This document shows positions 1 through 8,688 of a stretch of 64,000 nt of DNA, one piece after another. Position 1 is the first letter of the stretch; the number at the start of each line of letters is the position of its first letter. Source of the DNA: Sphingomicrobium arenosum (GTDB lineage Bacteria; Pseudomonadota; Alphaproteobacteria; Sphingomonadales; Sphingomonadaceae); assembly GCF_026157085.1 (NCBI RefSeq), contig NZ_JANPVN010000001.1:496001-560000 (forward strand). Reading direction: 5' to 3'. The notes beneath the pieces were generated by a model. The model was not told the DNA's origin and searched no databases. It worked only from the letters and a program-made list of their open reading frames with translations. A program made the translations under genes and the position numbers.

Positions 1-417
1 GTCGTTGACCGTGTCGCGTTCGGAGGCGGCATTGGCGGCGATGACGACATTGTCGTGCCGCGCCAGCGCATCGCGCAGCGCCTTGTCTTCGGCAGCATTG
101 CTGCGGCCTGCGAAGATGAGATCGAAATAGATTTCATCGGCGCCGCGCGCATTGGCCTCCTCGATCAGCTTGGCATGCGCCGAGCGCGGCCAGGGCATGG
201 CGCCGAGATCCTCGATCCCCTTGCGGTCGATGGCGACGACGACGATGTCGCCGCTCGCCGCGGTGGGGTGGAGGTTGTTGCGCAGCGTGCGCGCGAGGTC
301 CTCGAGCGGCTGGCCGAGACTGATCAACCCGAAGACGAGGCCGAGCAGGAGGGTCCAGCCGAACAGCTTGGGGGCTGCGGCTCGTCCCTGTCTTGCGCTC
401 CTGATCGCGCCCTTCAT
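1..417 (-). CDS. CHASE2-domain protein, N-terminal part
   Basis: This is the first 139 codons of a gene that runs off the left edge. A start at 417 gives a short basic N-terminus, one hydrophobic segment (about residues 18-33) and then an extracytoplasmic region resembling the start of a CHASE2 domain, with the stretches DIVVVAIDRKGIEDLG and WPRSAHAKLIEEANARGAD followed by YFDLIF. CHASE2 is a periplasmic or extracellular sensory domain usually followed by adenylate cyclase, GGDEF/EAL or kinase modules, but the output domain is outside the window. It is divergent from pntAB. The domain call is fairly secure; the signalling output is unknown. Confidence 0.7.
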   Translation of the reverse strand, partial: MKGAIRSARQGRAAAPKLFGWTLLLGLVFGLISLGQPLEDLARTLRNNLHPTAASGDIVVVAIDRKGIEDLGAMPWPRSAHAKLIEEANARGADEIYFDLIFAGRSNAAEDKALRDALARHDNVVIAANAASERDTVND

Positions 418-621
418 CCTGCGGCTCCCCTGACGGTTACCGCCTCATAACGCACGAAAGGTTATCAAATCGGAAACCTTGCTCCGGTTAACAGTCCGGA
501 ACGGAGGAAATGACGGGATCGGGACGGGCGCGATACGGTCGCTCAGGCCTGCGCGCGACACGCCCCTCGACAGCGCGGGCTGCGCTTGCCATGGTCGCTG
601 CCAACCACAAGGGGGAGGGCC

Positions 622-906
622 ATGGACTTCATTTCCATCCTGTCGATTTTCGTGCTCGCCTGTTTCGTCGGCTATTATGTCGTCTGGTCGGTGACGCCCG
701 CCCTCCACACGCCGTTGATGGCAGTGACCAACGCGATTTCGAGCGTCATTATCGTCGGCGCGCTGATCGCCGCCGCAGCTTCGGGCAATGCCGTGGCCAA
801 GTGGCTCGGCCTCATCGGCGTCGTGCTCGCCTCGATCAACATCTTCGGCGGCTTCGCCGTGACCCAGCGCATGCTGGCGATGTATAAGAAGAAGGAGCGC
901 AAGTGA
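622..906 (+). CDS. pntAB: NAD(P) transhydrogenase subunit alpha part 2 (membrane)
   Basis: This is the small membrane subunit of proton-translocating transhydrogenase, which couples hydride transfer from NADH to NADP+ to proton re-entry. The 94-residue protein has three hydrophobic segments, as expected for the PntA C-terminal membrane part when the alpha subunit is split. The conserved end FGGFAVTQRMLAMYKKK is clear. The start at 622 is preferred because the purine-rich site AGGGGGAGGG sits just before it; a start at 586 would lack one and add a non-conserved tail. The stop overlaps the start of pntB, so the two are translationally coupled. The usual upstream partner pntAA is not adjacent here. 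Confidence 0.9.
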   Translation: MDFISILSIFVLACFVGYYVVWSVTPALHTPLMAVTNAISSVIIVGALIAAAASGNAVAKWLGLIGVVLASINIFGGFAVTQRMLAMYKKKERK

Positions 907-2366
907 TGGAGCTCCTGCTCGCTGCCGCCACCGGCACCACCCCCGACTGGGCGCGCATCGCCTATCTCGTCGCGGGCGTCTGTTTCATCCTCGCCCTGCG
1001 CGGCCTGTCCTCCCCGGAAAGCAGCCGCAAGGGCAACATGTACGGCATGGCCGGCATGGGCATTGCGGTCGTCACCACGCTGGTCACGCACGAGATCGCC
1101 AGCCTGCCCGAGATCCTCGGCGCCATCCTCATCGGCGCGGTCATCGGGCTCGTGACGGCGCGGCGTATCGCTATGACCGCCATGCCGCAGCTCGTTGCCG
1201 CCTTCCACAGCCTCGTCGGCCTCGCCGCCGTGCTGGTCGCGGCCGCGGCCTATTCGAACCCCGGCGCCTTCGGCCTGCTCGTCGAGATTGCCAGCGGGCC
1301 CGAACCGCGCTTCATGCTCGACCCCGTCGCGCGGGTCGAGATGGCGCTGGGTGCGGCGATCGGCGCGATCACCTTCTCGGGCTCGGTCATCGCCTTTGCC
1401 AAGTTGAACGGCGACATGAGCGGCACGCCCATCATCCTGCCCGCTCGCCACGTCATCAACTTCGGCATCCTCGGCGGCATCATCGCGCTGACCGCCTGGT
1501 TCGCGATGCAGGGCGCGGCAATGCCGGGCTGGATCTTCCCGACCATCGTCATCCTCGCCTTCATCGTCGGCTTCCTCCTGATCATCCCGATCGGCGGCGC
1601 GGACATGCCGGTCGTCGTCTCCATGCTCAACAGCTATTCGGGATGGGCGGCCGCCGCGATGGGCTTCACGCTCGGCAACAGCGCGATGATCATCACCGGC
1701 GCGCTGGTCGGCTCCTCGGGCGCGATCCTCAGCTACATCATGTGCCGCGCCATGAACCGCAGCTTCATTTCCGTCATCGCGGGCGGTTTCGGGCAGGACT
1801 CGTCGGGCGGCGGCGACAAGGGCCCCGCGATCGACCGCCCCTACAAATCGGGCAGCGCGGAGGACGCCGCCTTCCTCCTGTCCCAGGCCGACAAGGTCAT
1901 CATCGTGCCGGGCTATGGCATGGCGGTGGCGCAGGCCCAGCACGTCCTTCGCGAGATGAGCGACATGCTGAAAGAGAAGGGCGTCGAGGTGAAATATGCC
2001 ATCCACCCCGTCGCGGGGCGCATGCCGGGGCATATGAACGTGCTGCTGGCCGAGGCCAACGTGCCCTATGACGAGGTGTTCGAGCTCGACGACATCAATT
2101 CGGAATTCGCGCAGGCCGACGTCGCTTTCGTGATCGGCGCCAACGATGTCACCAACCCGGCTGCCAAGACCGACAAGACGTCGCCCATCTACGGGATGCC
2201 GGTGCTCGACGTCGAAAAGGCGCGCACCACGCTCTTCATCAAGCGCTCGATGGGCGGTGCGGGCTATGCCGGCGTGGAGAATGAACTGTTCTTCAAGGAC
2301 AATACCATGATGCTCCTCTCGGACGCCAAGAAGATGGTCGAGGAAATCGTGAAAAACCTCGACTAG
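906..2366 (+). CDS. pntB: NAD(P) transhydrogenase subunit beta
   Basis: This 486-residue protein is full length for PntB. The N-terminal half is a bundle of membrane helices forming the proton channel (domain II). The C-terminal half is the NADP(H)-binding domain III, with VIIVPGYGMAVAQAQH as the Rossmann glycine motif, HPVAGRMPGHMNVLLAE downstream and VIGANDVTNPAA near the end, all typical of the family. The ATG at 906 overlaps the TGA of pntAB; a GTG at 903 is also in frame but less likely. It acts in the inner membrane with PntAA and PntAB to supply NADPH. Confidence 0.95.
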   Translation: MELLLAAATGTTPDWARIAYLVAGVCFILALRGLSSPESSRKGNMYGMAGMGIAVVTTLVTHEIASLPEILGAILIGAVIGLVTARRIAMTAMPQLVAAFHSLVGLAAVLVAAAAYSNPGAFGLLVEIASGPEPRFMLDPVARVEMALGAAIGAITFSGSVIAFAKLNGDMSGTPIILPARHVINFGILGGIIALTAWFAMQGAAMPGWIFPTIVILAFIVGFLLIIPIGGADMPVVVSMLNSYSGWAAAAMGFTLGNSAMIITGALVGSSGAILSYIMCRAMNRSFISVIAGGFGQDSSGGGDKGPAIDRPYKSGSAEDAAFLLSQADKVIIVPGYGMAVAQAQHVLREMSDMLKEKGVEVKYAIHPVAGRMPGHMNVLLAEANVPYDEVFELDDINSEFAQADVAFVIGANDVTNPAAKTDKTSPIYGMPVLDVEKARTTLFIKRSMGGAGYAGVENELFFKDNTMMLLSDAKKMVEEIVKNLD

Positions 2367-2573
2367 TCCGGGGGGCTGATCCTTTCACGATTGGGAAGAA
2401 CATCGATTGAGCAGCAACGGCTCGTCGCTCCATGGGCTCGCCCTGCCGACATGGTAAAAAATGTCTTGCCGGAATCGGGTGGCCTCGTGAATAAAGGTTT
2501 TTCGATCAAGAGCTTACTGGGTTAAAGCCCCCAGCCGGTGCCCCGGCTGTCGGGGCCGTGGGAGGGCGCCATC

Positions 2574-3290
2574 TTGCGCAAATTGGGGATCATCGGCGGC
2601 ACGAGCTGGAACTCGACCGCGCTCTACTATCGCTACATCAACGAAGGGGTGGCCCGCGCACTGGGCGGCATGCATAGTGCGCGCCTGCTCATCGAGAGTG
2701 TCGACCTCGCACCCTATGCCGCGCTCCAGCGTGCCGGGCGGCTCGAGGAAGCGCAGGCGATGATCGTGGCGGCGGGCCAAAATCTCGCCGCGGGCGGGGC
2801 CGAGGCCATCCTCATCGCCTCGAACACTACCAACCGCTACGCCCCCGCGGTCGAGGCCGCCACCGGCCTCCCGCTCCTCCACATCGCCGACCCGACCATC
2901 GCGCGGCTGAAAGCCGAGGGCCGCAAACGCATTGCCCTGTTCGGTACGCGCTATGTGATGACCGAGGATTTCGCCCGGACCCGCTACGAGGCCGCCGGGC
3001 TCGAGGTGATGCAGCTGCGGCCCGACTGGATCGACGAGATCGACCGCATCATCTTCGATGAACTCGTGCTCGGCCGCGCCAGCCGCACCAGCGAGCGCAC
3101 CTTCCGCACGATGATCACCGAGCTCGACAAGCAGAAGGCCGATGCCATCGTCCTGGGCTGCACCGAATTGTGCCTCGCCATCCGCGCGCGCGCCAACGTG
3201 CTGCCGGTCTACGACACCACGGCGATCCACGCCGAGGCGGCGGTGGACTGGTTGCTCGAGGACCGACGCACCGACAGCGCGGCGGCCTAG
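2574..3290 (+). CDS. aspartate/glutamate racemase family protein (YgeA-like)
   Basis: This 238-residue protein belongs to the PLP-independent Asp/Glu racemase superfamily and resembles YgeA throughout (start KLGIIGGTSWNSTALYYR, LLHIADPT, LFGTRYVM, IHAEAAVDWLL). The TTG start at 2574 is chosen because GGGAGGG lies about 6 bases upstream and it places MRKLGIIGG at the N-terminus. The C-terminal catalytic Cys is present in VLGCTEL. At the N-terminal site the residue before the conserved NT is Ser (IASNTTN), not Cys. YgeA itself carries Thr there, so an asymmetric Ser/Cys pair is plausible. Substrate is unknown. It stands alone between pntB and the GH16 gene. Confidence 0.85.
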   Translation: MRKLGIIGGTSWNSTALYYRYINEGVARALGGMHSARLLIESVDLAPYAALQRAGRLEEAQAMIVAAGQNLAAGGAEAILIASNTTNRYAPAVEAATGLPLLHIADPTIARLKAEGRKRIALFGTRYVMTEDFARTRYEAAGLEVMQLRPDWIDEIDRIIFDELVLGRASRTSERTFRTMITELDKQKADAIVLGCTELCLAIRARANVLPVYDTTAIHAEAAVDWLLEDRRTDSAAA

Positions 3291-3318
3291 CCAGCGTCGC
3301 GAAAATTGGGCATGAGGG

Positions 3319-3340
3319 CTCCTGTGAACGTTCACAGGAG
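3319..3340. promoter_or_regulatory. 22-bp perfect palindrome, LacI-family-type operator
   Basis: The half-site CTCCTGTGAAC is followed immediately by its exact reverse complement. The core TGTGAACGTTCACA has the central CG and TG..CA ends typical of operators bound by LacI/GalR/CcpA-type regulators. It ends 10 bases before the ATG of the GH16 gene, and its last arm supplies an AGGAG, so a bound repressor or the RNA hairpin could block transcription or ribosome entry. No LacI-family gene is in the window. Confidence 0.6.
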
Positions 3341-3350
3341 TAGGAGCCCC

Positions 3351-4241
3351 ATGACCCAGACCCTTGCCCGCTTCAGCATCGCCGCCGCCAGCCTCGCGCT
3401 CGCCGCCTGCGACACGACCGCCACCGACATGGCGCCTGCCACCGGCAGCGACGCCTCCGCCGCGCTATTGTTCGAGGACGGCTTCGATGCCGGCACGCTC
3501 GACCGCGCGAAGTGGAACGTCGAGGGCCCCGACTTCTGGGTCAATGACGAGCTCCAGGTCTATGTCGACGAACCCGGCGTCATTTCCTTCCGCGACGGCG
3601 TCGAGGGCGCCGACGGCGGCGTCCTTGTCCTGAAACCCGAATATCGCGACGGCGCCGAAGACAGTGATCGCCGCAAGGCCGACTTCGTCTCGGGCCGGAT
3701 CAACTCCAAGGGCCATTTCGACTTCGCTTACGGCCGTGCCGAAGCGCGCATCCGCATGACCGACCATGTCGGCGTCTGGCCCGCCTGGTGGCTGCTCGGC
3801 AATGGCCGCTGGCCCGACACGGGCGAAATCGACATCCTCGAATATGTCGGCGACAAGAGCTGGATCGGCGTTGCCGTTCACGGCCCGGGCTATTCGGGCG
3901 AGGATGCTCCGGTAAAACGCTATTATTTCGAGGATGGCGAGGATGTCACCGACTGGCAGGTCTATGCCGTCGAATGGGAGCCTACCGAGATCCGCTTCTA
4001 TGTCGACGATGCGCTCTATTGGACCGTGACCAAGACCGAGATCGAGAAAATGGGCCGCTGGTCCTACGACAATCCCAAATATCTCATCCTCAACTTCGCG
4101 GTGGGCGGCGTCTATCCGTGGAAGGTCAACGAGATCACCGAGCCCTATTACGGCCTGCCGCAATCGACCGTCGATGCGATCAAGCGCGGCGAACCCGAGA
4201 TGCTGGTCGACTGGGTCCGGGTCTACGCGCCCGCCGGATAG
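3351..4241 (+). CDS. glycoside hydrolase family 16 lipoprotein (beta-glucanase/laminarinase-like)
   Basis: This 296-residue protein carries a lipoprotein signal: a hydrophobic N-terminus ending in LALAAC, with Cys20 as the lipidation site. It is followed by a low-complexity linker and a GH16 catalytic domain. The signature GEIDILEYVG holds nucleophile E159, D161 and acid/base E164. Other family marks are GRAEARIRM, WPAWWLLG, WQVYAVEWEP and the C-terminal MLVDWVRVYAP. GH16 enzymes cleave beta-1,3 or beta-1,3/1,4 glucans, here probably at the cell surface. The start at 3351 follows AGGAGTAGGAG. Its 3' end overlaps the convergent acyltransferase gene by 19 bases. A palindromic operator lies just upstream, suggesting sugar-responsive control. 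Confidence 0.9.
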   Translation: MTQTLARFSIAAASLALAACDTTATDMAPATGSDASAALLFEDGFDAGTLDRAKWNVEGPDFWVNDELQVYVDEPGVISFRDGVEGADGGVLVLKPEYRDGAEDSDRRKADFVSGRINSKGHFDFAYGRAEARIRMTDHVGVWPAWWLLGNGRWPDTGEIDILEYVGDKSWIGVAVHGPGYSGEDAPVKRYYFEDGEDVTDWQVYAVEWEPTEIRFYVDDALYWTVTKTEIEKMGRWSYDNPKYLILNFAVGGVYPWKVNEITEPYYGLPQSTVDAIKRGEPEMLVDWVRVYAPAG

Positions 4242-5308
4242 GCGGGTACCGCGCGTCCGCCGGCACGGTCGAGCGGCTGCGCGATCCAGCGGGCCGCGAG
4301 CGCTTTCCACAGCGCTTGCGGCCGCTGCTCGACGAGGCGGTTGACCGCATAGGCCAGCGCGATCATCGCGGCGATGACCAGCGGGGTCATCCAGAAGCGA
4401 TTGTCGGGCGTCTGCCACGTCTTGAAGATCATGTAGCCGATCTGCGCATGGAGCAGGTAGAGCGGGTAGGTGAGGGCGCCGAGCCGCTGCGTCGTCGCGC
4501 TGCCGCGAATATCCGCCGAACGCATCGCGACGAACAGCGCCAGCCCCGCCGCCACCACCGCGACCGCCCCCCATTGGTCGTGGAGCATGTCGTCGCGCTG
4601 CTGGATCCCGGCACGGTGATAGAGGTCGAAGAGCGCGGCGGCGCTGGCCAGCGCGAAGCCGCCCGCGGCGAGCCGGTCGTTGGGGTTCCTGTACAACAGC
4701 GAGAGCGCCATGCCGGCGACGAAATAGGCCCCATGGGTGCCGAAGATGGGAAGCGAGATGCGCGCCACCGCTGCCATGCCGGTGATAACGAGCCCGGCCA
4801 GCACCAGCCGGTGCGGCCGCTCGATCCAGCCCAGCATGATGGTCGCGAAGATGAGGATGTAGAAGAAGATCTCGATCTCCAGCGTCCAATAGACGAGGTC
4901 CATCGGCGCTTCGCCAAACGCCTCGGGAAAGAAGCTGATGTTGGCAAGCCAGCGCGCGGGCGTCACCGGGGCGTGGCTCAGCATCATTGCGGTCAGCGCG
5001 GTCAGCGACATGCAGGCGATGAAGGCGGGCCACAGCCGGACGATGCGCGAGGCGGCGAACCCGCCCGGCGTGCGGTGCATCGCGCTCGCGAAGATGACGA
5101 AGCCCGAGATGACGAAGAAGAAATCGACCCCGAGGTAGCCATAGTCGCTGATCCGCGACAGCACGGGGATATGCTCCACGCCGACGCCCGCCGTGTTGCG
5201 ATCGATCGCATGGGTGAAATAATGGTACATCACCACCGCCATCGCGCAGGCGAAACGCGCGAGGTCGAGCCAGGCATGGCGGGGGGCGGCGGGCCGCGTG
5301 ACAGTCAT
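4223..5308 (-). CDS. acyltransferase family 3 membrane protein (OafA/YrhL-like)
   Basis: This 361-residue polytopic protein begins with the family hallmark HAWLDLARFACAMAVVMYHY, followed by YGYLGVDFFFVISGFV and about ten hydrophobic segments. Acyltransferase-3 proteins transfer acetyl or other acyl groups from cytoplasmic donors to sugars of lipopolysaccharide, capsule or glycolipids across the inner membrane. The conserved His of the first helix (MYHY) and the RIVRLWPAF segment are present. It is convergent with the GH16 gene. The acceptor glycan cannot be told from the sequence, although the exopolysaccharide locus further right is a candidate. Confidence 0.9.
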   Translation of the reverse strand: MTVTRPAAPRHAWLDLARFACAMAVVMYHYFTHAIDRNTAGVGVEHIPVLSRISDYGYLGVDFFFVISGFVIFASAMHRTPGGFAASRIVRLWPAFIACMSLTALTAMMLSHAPVTPARWLANISFFPEAFGEAPMDLVYWTLEIEIFFYILIFATIMLGWIERPHRLVLAGLVITGMAAVARISLPIFGTHGAYFVAGMALSLLYRNPNDRLAAGGFALASAAALFDLYHRAGIQQRDDMLHDQWGAVAVVAAGLALFVAMRSADIRGSATTQRLGALTYPLYLLHAQIGYMIFKTWQTPDNRFWMTPLVIAAMIALAYAVNRLVEQRPQALWKALAARWIAQPLDRAGGRAVPAYPAGA

Positions 5309-5568
5309 GCGCGCGTGTGATCCTTCCTCGAAGAGCAGGATGACCCTAGCGCGAACAGGGTTAACAAAGCGTCAGGTTGGGGTGGCTGGCCGCTCATATC
5401 GGGCTGGCACAATAGGATTTGGCCTGATCTACTGCGACGATGATCGCTCCCGCGCATCGCTGTCTCGTGACGACCGAAGTTCCACGAAGTGGACAAAGTG
5501 GACACTGTTCGGAATTCATCCAACAGCGCGGCTCGCAATCTACCCCTCACGAGCCTATCTGTTGAGCC

Positions 5569-7506
5569 GTGAGCAAGGCCGACCGACCCGATAGTCCCGA
5601 CGCGAAGACCCGTTTCGACGAGAAGGCGGCGACCAAGACGGTCAAGGGTGCGGGCCAGCCCGACATCGAGGCGGGTGTCGCGGCGATCCGCAATGTCGTG
5701 AAGACGCTGCCGGTCCGTCCCGGCGTCTATCGCATGCTCGATGCACGCGGCGACGTCCTTTATGTCGGCAAGGCGAGGGCGCTCAAGAACCGCGTGACCA
5801 ACTACACGCAGGTCGCGCGGCTGACCAAGCGGCTCCAGCGGATGGTGGCGCAGACGCGCTCGATGACCATCGTCACGACCCGGACAGAGGCAGAGGCGCT
5901 GCTATTGGAAGCGCAGCTCATCAAACGCTTCCGCCCGCCCTACAACGTGCTGCTGCGCGACGACAAAAGCTTCCCCTTCATCCTGCTGCGCGAGGATCAC
6001 GATTTCCCGCAGGTGCGGCTGCATCGCGGCGCGCGACGGACCAAGGGGCAATATTATGGCCCCTTCGCCAGCGCGGGATCGGTGCGCAATACGCTCAATG
6101 CGTTGCAGAAGCTGTTCCTGCTGCGAAGCTGTTCGGACGGCTTCATGCGCGGGCGCGACCGGCCCTGCCTGCTCTATCAGATCAAGCGCTGCTCGGCGCC
6201 CTGCGTGGGGCGGATCAGCGAGGCCGACTATGCCGAGCTGGTCGAGGATGCGAAGCTGTTCCTCGCTGGCAAGTCGACGGGGGTGCAGAAGAAACTCGGC
6301 GTCGCCATGGCCGAGGCGGCGGAGAAGCAGGATTACGAGCTTGCCGCCATCTATCGCGATCGCTTGCGCGCGCTGACCTATATCCAGGGATCGCAGACGG
6401 TTCATGCCGAGGGGCTGGGCGATGCCGACGTCTTCGCGCTGGCCGAGAAGGCGGGGAGCATCTGCGTCCAGGCCTTCTTCATTCGCGGCGGGCAGAATTG
6501 GGGGCATCGCAGCTTCTTCCCGACCCATGTGGAGGGGTTGAGCGAGGAAGAGGTGCTCTCCGACTTCCTGATGCAATTTTACGAGGAAGTGCCGCCGCCC
6601 AAGACTATCCTCATCGACCGCGATCTGGAGGAAGCCGCGCTGATGGCCGAGGCGCTGGGCGAGCGGGCCGAGCGCAAGGTTGCGCTGTCCAAGCCGCAGC
6701 GCGGCCCGCGCCGCAAGCTGATGGAGCAGGCGCAGCGCAATGCGGTAGAGGCGCTCGAGCGGCGTATGGCCGAGACGACGACGCAGGCAAAGCTGCTGCG
6801 CGAACTGGCCGAGACCTTCGAATTGCCCGAGCCGCCGCAGCGGATCGAGGTCTATGACAACAGCCACATCATGGGGACCAATGCGGTCGGCGCGATGATT
6901 GTCGCGGGCCCCGAGGGCTTCAGGAAGAACAATTATCGCAAGTTCAACATCAAGTCGGACATCACCCCCGGGGACGATTTCGGCATGATGAAGGAGGTGC
7001 TCACCCGCCGCTTCGCGCGGCTGGCGAAAGAGGACCCCGACCGCGAGAAGGGCGATTGGCCCGACCTCTTGCTGATCGACGGCGGCAAGGGGCAATTGTC
7101 GGCGGTCATGGAAATCATGGAGGAAGCGGGCGTCGAGGACGTGCCGGTGGTCGGCGTCGCCAAGGGGCCCGATCGCAATGCCGGGCGCGAGGTTTTCCAC
7201 CTGCCGGGCGGGCGCGAGATCACCTTTGCCCCCAATGCCCCCTTGCTCTTCTATCTCCAGCGGCTGCGCGACGAGGCGCATCGCTTCGCCATCGGCTCGC
7301 ACCGCCAAAAGCGCGCCAAGTCTTTTACCGGCTCGACGCTCGACGAGGTGCCGGGCATCGGCCCGACCCGCAAGCGCGCGCTGCTGATGCATTTCGGCAC
7401 GGCCAAGGCGGTGAAGTCGGCGGCACTCGACGATCTCGAGCGGGCGCCGGGCATCAGCTCGGCGATGGCGCGGCAGATCTACGATTATTTTCATCCGCGT
7501 GGCTGA
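5569..7506 (+). CDS. uvrC: excinuclease ABC subunit C
   Basis: UvrC makes the dual incisions around DNA lesions bound by UvrAB in nucleotide excision repair. The 645-residue protein has all domains in order: GIY-YIG nuclease (from PGVYRMLDARGDVLYVGKAR, about residues 50-130), the cysteine-containing middle region (CLLYQIKRCSAPCVG), a UVR motif for UvrB binding (about 225-260), the RNase H-like endonuclease (IEVYDNSH, LLIDGGKGQL) and terminal helix-hairpin-helix motifs (LDEVPGIGPTRKRALL). The GTG start at 5569 has only a weak ribosome site. recO follows 9 bases after the stop. Confidence 0.95.
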   Translation: MSKADRPDSPDAKTRFDEKAATKTVKGAGQPDIEAGVAAIRNVVKTLPVRPGVYRMLDARGDVLYVGKARALKNRVTNYTQVARLTKRLQRMVAQTRSMTIVTTRTEAEALLLEAQLIKRFRPPYNVLLRDDKSFPFILLREDHDFPQVRLHRGARRTKGQYYGPFASAGSVRNTLNALQKLFLLRSCSDGFMRGRDRPCLLYQIKRCSAPCVGRISEADYAELVEDAKLFLAGKSTGVQKKLGVAMAEAAEKQDYELAAIYRDRLRALTYIQGSQTVHAEGLGDADVFALAEKAGSICVQAFFIRGGQNWGHRSFFPTHVEGLSEEEVLSDFLMQFYEEVPPPKTILIDRDLEEAALMAEALGERAERKVALSKPQRGPRRKLMEQAQRNAVEALERRMAETTTQAKLLRELAETFELPEPPQRIEVYDNSHIMGTNAVGAMIVAGPEGFRKNNYRKFNIKSDITPGDDFGMMKEVLTRRFARLAKEDPDREKGDWPDLLLIDGGKGQLSAVMEIMEEAGVEDVPVVGVAKGPDRNAGREVFHLPGGREITFAPNAPLLFYLQRLRDEAHRFAIGSHRQKRAKSFTGSTLDEVPGIGPTRKRALLMHFGTAKAVKSAALDDLERAPGISSAMARQIYDYFHPRG

Positions 7507-7515
7507 GCCCCGCCC

Positions 7516-8253
7516 ATGAGGATGCGGCTCGACGCCATCCTGCTGGCGGTGCGCAACCATGGCGAGCGCGGCGCGGTGGTGCGGCTCCTGTCGGCCGAAG
7601 ATGGGCTGGTCGCGGCCTATGCGCGCGGCGCGCATGGGCGGCGGATGGGGCCGGTATTGCTGCCCGGCAATCTCGTCGCCGCCGAACTCAGCGCACGCAC
7701 CGACAGTGAACTGCCGCAGGCGAGCGTGGAACTGCGCGTCTCGCGCGGCGGGCTTTATGGCGAGCCGCTGCCTGCCGCCGCAATCGAATGGCTTTGCGCG
7801 CTTACCGCCACCGCGCTGCCCGAGCGGCAACCCTATCCCGCGCTTCATGGTGCGCTCGATGCCGTGCTCGAGGCCATTGCCAGCGCGGGGAGCGCACGCG
7901 ACTGGGCGGGGGCGCTGGTGCGCTATGAACTGCTGCTGCTCGCCGAGCTCGGTTACGGCCTCGACCTCACGGCCTGCGCGGTGACGGGGAGCAACGACCA
8001 TCTCGTCGCGGTCAGCCCGCGGACGGGGCGCGCGGTCAGTGCGGCGATCGCGCAGGAACATGCGGGCAAGCTGCTACCCCTCCCCGCTTTCCTGATCGAC
8101 GGCGGGCGCGGCGACTGGGAGGCATTGTTCGACGGGCTGGCGCTGTCCGAGCATTTCCTCACGCGCGACTTGCTCAACGATCGCGCCGCCGACGTGCTGG
8201 AGGCGAGGGCGCGCCTCGTTTCGCGCTTGCGCCGGGCGGCGGGCCTCGCCTAG
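7516..8253 (+). CDS. recO: DNA repair protein RecO
   Basis: RecO loads RecA onto SSB-coated single-stranded DNA in the RecFOR gap-repair pathway. The 245-residue protein shows the N-terminal OB-fold start MRMRLDAILLAVRNHGERGAVVRLLSAEDG in its conserved place, the following ARGAHGRRMGPVLLPG, and a helical C-terminal part (RYELLLLAELGYGLDLTACAVTG). In the usual zinc site only one Cys (TACAVTG) remains, which is common in alphaproteobacterial members. It sits in a uvrC-recO-apaG run with 9-base spacings, probably one transcript. Confidence 0.92.
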   Translation: MRMRLDAILLAVRNHGERGAVVRLLSAEDGLVAAYARGAHGRRMGPVLLPGNLVAAELSARTDSELPQASVELRVSRGGLYGEPLPAAAIEWLCALTATALPERQPYPALHGALDAVLEAIASAGSARDWAGALVRYELLLLAELGYGLDLTACAVTGSNDHLVAVSPRTGRAVSAAIAQEHAGKLLPLPAFLIDGGRGDWEALFDGLALSEHFLTRDLLNDRAADVLEARARLVSRLRRAAGLA

Positions 8254-8262
8254 CGTGAGCGC

Positions 8263-8682
8263 ATGACCGATTTGCCGACCAGCGGGATGCTCGAAGCCCT
8301 CTTCCCCTATGCGGCCAGCACGGGGACGATGACCGTGCGCGTCTCGGTCAATTATATGCCCGAACAATCCTCGCCCGCCGACAAGCGCTGGTTCTGGGCC
8401 TATCATGTGCGGATCGAGAATCACGGCGACACGCCGGTCCAGCTCATCAGCCGCCACTGGATCATCGAGGATGGCGACCAGGTCGTCGCCGAGGTGAAAG
8501 GCGATGGCGTGGTCGGCGACATGCCTGTCATCGCGCCGGGGGCGAGCCATGATTATGTCTCGGGCTGCCCGCTCGATACGCCGACCGGCACCATGCAGGG
8601 CAGCTACCAGATGATCGATGCCGACGGGCAGGGCTTCGAGGTGGCGATACCGCTGTTCGACCTCGAAGCCCCGCGCGCCTGA
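8263..8682 (+). CDS. apaG: ApaG domain protein
   Basis: This 139-residue protein is a single ApaG/DUF525 beta-sandwich domain: VSVNYMPEQSSP, FWAYHVRIENHG, ISRHWIIEDG and GCPLDTPTGTMQGSYQM are in their conserved order. ApaG proteins are linked genetically to Co2+/Mg2+ resistance and Ap4A metabolism, and the fold also serves as a binding module in F-box proteins; the biochemical role is unsettled. It begins 9 bases after recO and ends just before the convergent ugd gene, so it is the last gene of the uvrC-recO-apaG run. Confidence 0.92.
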   Translation: MTDLPTSGMLEALFPYAASTGTMTVRVSVNYMPEQSSPADKRWFWAYHVRIENHGDTPVQLISRHWIIEDGDQVVAEVKGDGVVGDMPVIAPGASHDYVSGCPLDTPTGTMQGSYQMIDADGQGFEVAIPLFDLEAPRA

Positions 8683-8688
8683 GCGCGC

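Noticed and set aside
3788..5320. Long open frames opposite to or out of frame with the GH16 and acyltransferase genes
   Set aside because: High GC content keeps alternative frames open. Their translations are rich in Arg/Ala/Gly without domains, while the chosen frames have clear family motifs.
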